Assembly (NCBI GenBank): GCA_902797395.1
Contig: CADBSO010000008.1
Coordinates: 1-35,273 of the forward strand
Length of the DNA stretch: 35,273 nt
Direction: 5' to 3'
From: an uncultured Spirochaetales bacterium
GTDB lineage: Bacteria; Spirochaetota; Spirochaetia; Sphaerochaetales; Sphaerochaetaceae
Positions 18,242 to 24,059 of this stretch are shown here, one piece after another. How positions within the stretch are numbered: position 1 is the first letter of the stretch; every line of letters starts with the position of its first letter. Position numbers and translations under genes: made by a program. The notes beneath the pieces were generated by a model. It saw only the letters and a list, made by a program, of their open reading frames with translations, made no database searches and was not told the origin of the DNA.

Positions 18242-19392
18242 AGCATCTCCATAAAAGCCTCGATTCTCGTACGAAGCTGCTCCGCGTCGGATTTGGAATA
18301 GTCGGTCTCCACGCTAAGGCACGGCCTGCCCGCCTCCTTGCATAAACGCGAAACGAGCGAATCCTCGATGAGATACGGGGTACAAGCGTGCAACGAAATA
18401 TCAATCACACCGTCAACCTTGAACTCGCTTATCATATCACGAAGGTTTCCCATCCTTCCGGAATTCGGCGTCATGACAGCGCAACCTATTTTCAGGTAGC
18501 GTTCCGCTATGGCGCGAACAGGATCCTCCGCTGCCTCATCCACCAGATTCAAACAGGCTTTGACACCAGCGCAATTCTCAAATGCCACAACCACACCGCC
18601 TGAACGCTCAACCGCGCCTACGGTCTTATCCAAAACACCCCCTATCGGGCATCCGGTAACCAGAATCCTTTTCGCCTCCAAGGGCACCGGAGAGCCTTTC
18701 TCCTTATACTCAGCAGCCAGCTTCTCACACAGACCTCTTATTTTTTCAATTCTCTCTTCCCCGTTGAACAAAAAGCCGGTTGCATCAATTGTCGAATATA
18801 TTTCCTTTCCAAAACTGACAGCCGGTACGCTCTTATTCAATTCCAAAAGACGGCGCTTCTCCGTTCTCTCCGCATTCCTCATACGTATGGCCTGCCTCAA
18901 GCCCTCATCGGTTATCATGCAATGAAATTCCGATTCCAGGTAATCCTTAAACCTTATCAGCTCCTTATGCCACATATCCAGGGCATATGGCGCATCCCCT
19001 TGCGGCAGATGCAGAATGTATGTCTTTTTGTAATCGGATACAAGCTCATACATCTTCTTTTTACCATCGCAAGTGGTCTCGCCCACTATCAAGTCCGCGA
19101 AAAAAGCATACGGACATTTTTCAGAAGCAATGAACCCGAAACTCGACTTGATAAGAGGGCAAAGATTCTTTGGAAGATGCTTTTCACCTTCCGGTACGGT
19201 TTCCTCGCTCATGCCGCATAAGCTTACCGGCACAAACCCAGCCGCATCCAGCATCTCAAGCGGTGTGAAAGTACAGAATACGCCGGCTATTCTGCCGCCG
19301 TTCTCCTTCAACTCCATCACTTTTAAAAATCCGTTCCTTCTAGTTTCCGAATAATCGAGAAAACCTGTGGGAAGTTTTTGGTCACCTGCCAT
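18238..19392 (-). CDS. Double-cubane-cluster reductase, 2-hydroxyacyl-CoA dehydratase D-component family
   Basis: Cytoplasmic iron-sulfur protein of the HgdB/BcrB/DCCP superfamily, in which an ATP-dependent partner supplies very low-potential electrons. The 384-residue product has the family cysteines in typical surroundings: Cys40 in GVFCTFTPLEML, Cys78 in NLCPLIKSS, Cys108 in GETTCDGKKKMYE, Cys248 in VTGCPIGG, Cys274 in FENCAGVKAC and Cys337 in HACTPYLIED. The single-subunit form and these motifs resemble the double-cubane-cluster protein of Carboxydothermus, known to reduce small molecules. They fit less well with the two-subunit dehydratases. Start is ATG 19392 with AAGGGG upstream; the TTG at 19407 is rejected. 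It is the first gene of an operon with the importer. No HgdC-like activator ATPase is encoded nearby. The substrate is unknown. Confidence 0.8.
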   Translation of the reverse strand: MAGDQKLPTGFLDYSETRRNGFLKVMELKENGGRIAGVFCTFTPLEMLDAAGFVPVSLCGMSEETVPEGEKHLPKNLCPLIKSSFGFIASEKCPYAFFADLIVGETTCDGKKKMYELVSDYKKTYILHLPQGDAPYALDMWHKELIRFKDYLESEFHCMITDEGLRQAIRMRNAERTEKRRLLELNKSVPAVSFGKEIYSTIDATGFLFNGEERIEKIRGLCEKLAAEYKEKGSPVPLEAKRILVTGCPIGGVLDKTVGAVERSGGVVVAFENCAGVKACLNLVDEAAEDPVRAIAERYLKIGCAVMTPNSGRMGNLRDMISEFKVDGVIDISLHACTPYLIEDSLVSRLCKEAGRPCLSVETDYSKSDAEQLRTRIEAFMEML

Positions 19393-19455
19393 CCCCAACC
19401 CCTTCAATCACACATGACTGCCATGCCGGAGCAGACCTTCCGGCTATACGAAAGT

Positions 19456-19479
19456 CATTATGTTTTCAAAAGCATAATG
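19456..19479 (-). promoter_or_regulatory. Inverted repeat over the predicted start site (operator candidate)
   Basis: CATTATG at 19456-19462 and CATAATG at 19473-19479 form 7-bp perfect arms 10 nt apart, five bases downstream of the -10 box. The predicted transcription start (about 19477) falls inside the right arm. Such a site is well placed for a repressor controlling the reductase-importer operon. No regulator gene is adjacent. Confidence 0.6.
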
Positions 19480-19483
19480 GCAA

Positions 19484-19513
19484 ATTATAGCAATAGTCCG
19501 ATATTTTTTTCAA
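19484..19513 (-). promoter_or_regulatory. Sigma70-type promoter of the reductase-importer operon
   Basis: On the minus strand TTGAAA (19508-19513) and a perfect TATAAT (19484-19489) are 18 bp apart. This gives a leader of about 85 nt before the ATG at 19392. The promoter lies about 40 nt beyond the terminator of the preceding operon. Confidence 0.78.
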
Positions 19514-19552
19514 GTGCGCTCCCGCAAATGACATATCGGTAAAAACAATAAG

Positions 19553-19634
19553 AAAAAAGGCTTACAGGGATTCCTCCGCTCACGCTGCCGACTTCAAAAC
19601 AGCGGCACATCATCCGGAACGAATCCTGAAAGCC
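19553..19634 (-). terminator. Long-loop intrinsic terminator of the cdaA operon
   Basis: On the minus strand GGCTTTCAGGATTC (19621-19634) can pair with GAATCCCTGTAAGCC (19559-19573). The pairing covers 13 bp with one T-T mismatch and one bulged C, and runs straight into TTTTTT (19553-19558). The 47-nt loop holds a second stem (TGCCG/CGGCA, 19586-19590 with 19603-19607). Position, stem and T run fit an intrinsic terminator, though the branched loop is unusual. Confidence 0.7.
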
Positions 19635-19682
19635 TCATAAGCCATAATAGGCACGCATCACCTGCGAAACGACATGCTACCG

Positions 19683-21788
19683 TCAGCGGGGCTTACCCGT
19701 ACCGGGACCAGTCGGCCTCTGACCATCCGCAGGTCCGGAGGTTCCCGCTCCGCTTTGAGTATGAACATAACCGCTGGCAAACGAAATGCCATTGATCGCA
19801 GGTGATCCGCCGCTGCACGATTCCGGCATAACCGTATAAATGCCACGGAATACGCTTCCTCCGGAAACAGTAGCCCCCGATACGACCGAATATGTTTCAT
19901 CAGCCGTCAACCCTGGCGATGAAAAAATGACAACCAGATTCGAACCCGAATTCAAAGGCACATTATAAGCGAACCTGACGTTACCAGACGAATCCTTTAC
20001 GACAAGCGCCTTGTTCCGGTCTCCGATCGATGTGCCGGACATGATGACAACACCTTGTCCGCACTTGGCTGCAGTCGGTCTGGAATAATTCCCGGTCCCT
20101 ATGCCGATAAGCGTTCCTCCGGTTATGATGAAATCATTATTATCGCAATCGAAAGCGCATTCCGGTGTTACCGTAGTAAGAGCGACCACTACACCACCGC
20201 TTATCTTTATGGTACCGTTTGAATCTATGCAATCATTCTTGCTGCTATAGGCATAAACATATCCGTCATGAATGTCTATGGTTCCGGTATTGAGGCTGAC
20301 ATTAAGACAATCATCAGTAGTATTGCATTCGATCCTGCCGCCATAAATGTATAGACCGGATTTGCCCTCTATGCCCTCCGGGGAAAGCGAAAGATCGGTT
20401 ATGGTCTCGGTCACGCCATCCGCATTCAAAACATCAGCTGCTCTTGTGGATTCATATGGAGTCCCTGTTGTCCTTATCGTTATCGCCCCGCCGGTTATCA
20501 GAACATGCGGATCAGGAGAATAGCCTTCAGCAGCACCCGTCTCCGTCTGGTCCTCCGATGCCACCCATTTAGCTGTAATGGCCTTGGAAACCGTTGTTAT
20601 ATTCAAGCTGCCGCCCTTAATCACTATGAATCCAGCCTTGTCGCCTGTCGCATCCTCATCATAGCCCTCAACGACTATTCCCCTGCTTTCATTATCCGTT
20701 CTGTCTCCGGCGCCGCTTACGGTTATGGTTCCGTTGTCCATTATAAAGCCATTAGCCGCATGAAATCCGTTCCGGCCAGTTGATGTTATGCTTATTACAG
20801 CATTATCGCATATCCTGATGAACCCCTTGCTTGAAACAATGCCATGCTTATAGCCCTCGGTCACATTCAGCGTTCCGGTACCTGTCACATACATATCCCC
20901 TTTCGTGAAAACAGTCCCTTTGCTGCTGTCGCCCAAAGCCCAAGTTCGGGTCTCCTCCAAATCCTCGCCCTCATCCTCGGCTGCCTGTCGCGCCGCCGCA
21001 AGATCCGAAGCGCCCAACGAAGAGTCATAGAATTTGACTCCATTAGCCTCGCTATACCCCGTACCGAATGATCTGCCATCAGCAACGTTGTTAACGGTTC
21101 CATCCTTGATTTCCAAGTAGACAGGAGCCTTTCCGTCATTCATTATGCAAGGATAATTTCCACTGCTTATCGTTGCTCCATCAAGAACGATCCGAACAGA
21201 CGCATCCTTTTTCACCTTTACGCACAATCCCTTTTCAGCGGTGCCTTTCAACACTATCGAAAGCTTCCTGTTGTTATATGTGTATTTGGGAGCATCCGGT
21301 TCATCGCTAACAGCCTTGCCATCGCCATAGAACCACAACTGGCCATCATTCTCTCCGGCCGTTCCAGTATAATATGCGGCCAGCTTTCCATCAAAAAGCG
21401 AAAGGGCGTTGGCTTTCACCGGTATCGACTGCTCCTCACCATCCCCCGCTTTGACTTTCATTGCGCTAAGATCCACAGTCAGAACATCATCCGCAACAAA
21501 ATCCGCGACTTCAGCATACGAATAATGCCCCGAAGTCCCATCGTAACCGGCATAACCGCCTATAGCCTCAAAAGCCAATGCGCCGGAAACGGAAGTGGCC
21601 TGTCCGCCGCCCGAAGGCGTCACCGAAGGGACGCTATCATCCGTGCTTCCATTGTCATCGCTTTGCGAAACAGCGCCTCCAGCCACCGTATTCGGATCAG
21701 CACCGTTTTCCTGCGGATTGCAGGCAAAACAGCATAAAAGCGAAAAAACCAACAACAGAATTCCCCACACGCCATAAAACCTTTTCAT
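19683..21788 (-). CDS. Cthe_2159-like carbohydrate-binding beta-helix lipoprotein
   Basis: Large exported protein, 701 residues. A signal peptide ends in CFAC (probable lipid-anchored Cys23; the lipobox is loose, as is common in spirochaetes). A Ser/Thr/Gly/Asp-rich linker follows to about residue 65. The rest is a string of beta-helix turns with recurring patterns (DGATISSGNYPCI, GTGTLNVTEGYKHGI, GFHAANGFIMDNGTITVSG, GLYIYGGRIECNTTDDCLNVS, KNDCIDSNGTIKISGG). This layout matches the carbohydrate-binding family first described in a Clostridium thermocellum protein, which binds cellulose or pectic polymers. The C-terminal about 25 residues are Gly/Pro-rich. ATG 21788 (GGAG 8 nt upstream) is preferred over the ATG at 21794. 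It is the last gene of the cdaA operon; its link to c-di-AMP or tRNA modification is not evident. Confidence 0.82.
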   Translation of the reverse strand: MKRFYGVWGILLLVFSLLCCFACNPQENGADPNTVAGGAVSQSDDNGSTDDSVPSVTPSGGGQATSVSGALAFEAIGGYAGYDGTSGHYSYAEVADFVADDVLTVDLSAMKVKAGDGEEQSIPVKANALSLFDGKLAAYYTGTAGENDGQLWFYGDGKAVSDEPDAPKYTYNNRKLSIVLKGTAEKGLCVKVKKDASVRIVLDGATISSGNYPCIMNDGKAPVYLEIKDGTVNNVADGRSFGTGYSEANGVKFYDSSLGASDLAAARQAAEDEGEDLEETRTWALGDSSKGTVFTKGDMYVTGTGTLNVTEGYKHGIVSSKGFIRICDNAVISITSTGRNGFHAANGFIMDNGTITVSGAGDRTDNESRGIVVEGYDEDATGDKAGFIVIKGGSLNITTVSKAITAKWVASEDQTETGAAEGYSPDPHVLITGGAITIRTTGTPYESTRAADVLNADGVTETITDLSLSPEGIEGKSGLYIYGGRIECNTTDDCLNVSLNTGTIDIHDGYVYAYSSKNDCIDSNGTIKISGGVVVALTTVTPECAFDCDNNDFIITGGTLIGIGTGNYSRPTAAKCGQGVVIMSGTSIGDRNKALVVKDSSGNVRFAYNVPLNSGSNLVVIFSSPGLTADETYSVVSGATVSGGSVFRGIYTVMPESCSGGSPAINGISFASGYVHTQSGAGTSGPADGQRPTGPGTGKPR

Positions 21789-21793
21789 AATCA

Positions 21794-22651
21794 TTACTCC
21801 TTCATGGCAGATCTGAATTTCAAATACTCTTCCTCATCATATATCACCCGCTTGAGATAAAGGCCTTGCGCCGGAGCAATGAAGTCCGCCTTGATGCCGA
21901 GTTCAGGCCTCATCAATCCGGAAAACATGGAAACCGCATCCTTGCGATCATGCTTGAGCGCCAAACTCACGCTCATGCCGACAATAGCCCTGACCATATG
22001 ATAAAGGAAGGCATTGCCCGTTATCGTGAACACAAGGCTATCACCGCGCCTCTCAAACCGCGATTTCAAAACATCTCTTTTCTGCGAATGCCCATCATTC
22101 GATTTGGTGAAATCAAATGCTCTGAAGTCCACATCCTCACCTATTAGAAACTTCTGCATCTCATTCAATGTGGAAATATCAGGCAGATTTCTGAGACGCC
22201 ATGCCCTGCCGTTATCGAAAGGCGTCCAATGGACATCATCCTTCAAAACATATTCGTATTCCCTCAGCAGCGTTGAAAACCGGGCATGAAAAGCATCAAA
22301 CCTTTCCGTCACTCCATTGATTCTGATCGTTTCGGGAAGATTCGCATTCAAAGCGCGCCTGAGAGTCTCCTCATCCATCCTCAAACAGGATGAATCAAAG
22401 TGAGCGCATTGGCCAAGCGCATGCACGCCGCTGTCCGTTCTTCCTGATCCGTATGCGTTCGAGCGCTCTCCGGAAATCTTGAATATCGCCTTTTCAAGAA
22501 AACTCTGAACGCTCCTATCCTCAACCGATTCGCTGTCCTGCCGCTGCCACCCGTAATGCGCGGGACCATAATATGAAATAACCAGCTGGAATCTTCTTGC
22601 AGGCGGAATCGGCGGCGATAATACCGCGCTCCTCTTCCAGTTCTCCCTCAT
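21794..22651 (-). CDS. truA: tRNA pseudouridine synthase A
   Basis: Converts uridines 38-40 of the tRNA anticodon stem to pseudouridine. The 285-residue product has the conserved YYGPAHYGWQRQ start of the fold and GSGRTDSGVHALGQ with catalytic Asp73. Further family blocks are ALNANLPETIRI, FHARFSTLLREYEYVL and NAFLYHMVRAIVG. About 20 extra residues precede the usual start of the family fold. ATG 22651 overlaps the cdaR stop by 4 nt; the gene ends in TAA, overlapping the region before the next lipoprotein gene. Housekeeping function, clear assignment. Confidence 0.96.
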   Translation of the reverse strand: MRENWKRSAVLSPPIPPARRFQLVISYYGPAHYGWQRQDSESVEDRSVQSFLEKAIFKISGERSNAYGSGRTDSGVHALGQCAHFDSSCLRMDEETLRRALNANLPETIRINGVTERFDAFHARFSTLLREYEYVLKDDVHWTPFDNGRAWRLRNLPDISTLNEMQKFLIGEDVDFRAFDFTKSNDGHSQKRDVLKSRFERRGDSLVFTITGNAFLYHMVRAIVGMSVSLALKHDRKDAVSMFSGLMRPELGIKADFIAPAQGLYLKRVIYDEEEYLKFRSAMKE

Positions 22652-23058
22652 ATGGAAACGGAATCCGGCCGCTTGACCATGCTGATGCGAATATTCGGCT
22701 GAGTCGAATATATCTCGACCTTCGCCGAATTCAGAATCCCCAAATCATAAACGATCTCCACCGGTATTACGTATATCCCCTCCATGTAAACGCTTGACAG
22801 GTCCAGTCTGGCGGAAATCCTATCGGCATCTATTCCGTAAATGAGATCCTGGCTGCCCTTCATAACCACATTGACGAACTTAGGTATATTGGAATTGTTT
22901 ATGTATTGGCTATTCGCCCTTACCGTAATCGGAATGCTGACATTTCTAGTATCTCTCGCATATATGGAAAAAACAATATACACCATGCATGCGAAAAACA
23001 CCGAATATGCCATATTCAACATCTTGGAATATTTTGCCTTGCCACGATTTATCACCAT
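22648..23058 (-). CDS. cdaR: CdaR-like protein with a single YbbR domain
   Basis: Membrane-anchored regulator of the diadenylate cyclase CdaA. The 136-residue product has a basic N-terminus, one transmembrane segment (about residues 16-34, MAYSVFFACMVYIVFSIYA) and an extracytoplasmic beta-rich domain with a YbbR-like pattern (VPITVRAN..., FVNVVMKGSQDLI..., YVIPVEIVYDLG). Firmicute CdaR proteins usually carry three or four YbbR repeats; here there is only one. The assignment rests on topology, the repeat pattern and its place 6 nt after cdaA, the standard order in other bacteria. ATG 23058 is chosen, with an AAGGA further upstream. Confidence 0.78.
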   Translation of the reverse strand: MVINRGKAKYSKMLNMAYSVFFACMVYIVFSIYARDTRNVSIPITVRANSQYINNSNIPKFVNVVMKGSQDLIYGIDADRISARLDLSSVYMEGIYVIPVEIVYDLGILNSAKVEIYSTQPNIRISMVKRPDSVSI

Positions 23059-23064
23059 AGCGCA

Positions 23065-23925
23065 TCATTCCTTCTTATCATCATAGCCAAGCAGCTGATC
23101 AAGAAACACCACCGCATCGTCCTGACCCAAGTCGTAATATATGTTGCCGCCATAACATATCGAAATCGCCTTCGATTCCTCGCTGACAACTATGGCTATG
23201 GCATCGGAAACCTCGGTTATCCCTATGGCAGCCCTATGCCTTGTGCCGAAAATCTTGTTCTCGCGCCTGCTTCTGGAAGCCAAGCGCAAATCTTCCTCCA
23301 GCTCATCAGCTTCCGATTCGCCCTGAGGGACATATTCAGAAGGTTTTATCGAGCCCTTGCTGCTCGAAGGAAGAACGCATCCTGCAAATTGTATCCTGTT
23401 GTTGGCAACCACTATCGCGCCATCATGCAAAGGGGTGTCATAGCTGAAAATCGTGACTATCACATTTGAAGTTATCTCGCAATCAAGAACCGTTGGAGTG
23501 TTTTTCAGCTTATCATCAATCCTATCGTTCTTCTTGATTATCACAAGAGCGCCCCTCTTCATATCAGCAAGGGCATATAAAGCGCTGAGAATCGCCTTGA
23601 TTTCGGGGGCGGAAACAAAATTCTCCCTCTTGCGAATCATCCTGATTGAATTCCTGCCGCTCACAATTGAAGCCTTTATGTCATCCTGAAAAGCAATCAC
23701 AACTGCTATGAAAAACGGAACAAGCATGTATTTGAGCATGTTTTCCAGCACTCTAAGCTCCAAATAATGGGAAACAAGCAGCACGAATCCATAAAAGAAC
23801 ATCACATAGAAAGCGGCAACGGCCTTTGACTGATGAAAGACATCGTACAGCTTGTAGAGCACTCCGGCTATGAAGGCGATCTGAACCGCGACCTTCAAAA
23901 TAGGTATGATGAGCGTCACATTCAT
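23065..23925 (-). CDS. cdaA: Diadenylate cyclase (c-di-AMP synthase)
   Basis: Condenses two ATP into cyclic di-AMP at the membrane. The 286-residue product has three hydrophobic helices in residues 1-80, a linker, then a DisA_N cyclase domain with the DGA motif (PLHDGAI, 168-170) and the ATP-binding GTRHR motif (227-231). Between CVLPSSS and GTRHR it has about 41 residues where usual CdaA proteins have about 10-12, an acidic/basic insertion of roughly 30 residues (EADELEEDLR...). The ATG at 23925 lacks a ribosome-binding sequence, and the -10 box is only 14 nt upstream, so the mRNA leader would be very short. It is first in the operon cdaA-cdaR-truA-lipoprotein, and divergent from the two paired lipoprotein genes. 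Confidence 0.94.
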   Translation of the reverse strand: MNVTLIIPILKVAVQIAFIAGVLYKLYDVFHQSKAVAAFYVMFFYGFVLLVSHYLELRVLENMLKYMLVPFFIAVVIAFQDDIKASIVSGRNSIRMIRKRENFVSAPEIKAILSALYALADMKRGALVIIKKNDRIDDKLKNTPTVLDCEITSNVIVTIFSYDTPLHDGAIVVANNRIQFAGCVLPSSSKGSIKPSEYVPQGESEADELEEDLRLASRSRRENKIFGTRHRAAIGITEVSDAIAIVVSEESKAISICYGGNIYYDLGQDDAVVFLDQLLGYDDKKE

Positions 23926-23939
23926 AATATTTTTCTATT

Positions 23940-23945
23940 ATTATA
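23940..23945 (-). promoter_or_regulatory. -10 box for cdaA
   Basis: A perfect TATAAT on the minus strand ends 14 nt before the cdaA ATG. No good -35 box is found at 16-18 bp; CTGTTG at 17-bp spacing is weak. The 15-base repeat motif GAGGTTTTTTCAAAA (23949-23963) lies just upstream, between the two boxes. Confidence 0.55.
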
Positions 23946-23948
23946 CAA

Positions 23949-23963
23949 TTTTGAAAAAACCTC
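23949..23963 (-). repeat. 15-base repeat-core match (GAGGTTTTTTCAAAA)
   Basis: On the minus strand this equals the core of the dispersed repeat at 16348-16362 and 35112-35126. Flanking sequence differs, so it is either a decayed copy or an independent functional motif. It lies in the cdaA promoter. Confidence 0.55.
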
Positions 23964-24059
23964 AACAGAAAAAGCCTCCGAAAGGCCAGCAGCTGAAATC
24001 GCAAAGTCATTTTCAACCAAAAGCGGAGACAATTCCGCTGTTCCGCGCATATCATACGC

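Noticed and set aside
23966-24059. Promoter and ribosome site for the plus-strand lipoprotein pair
   Set aside because: I looked for -35/-10 pairs and GGAG-like sites. Only a distant GGAG and a small hairpin (24023-24038) are present, none convincing enough to list.
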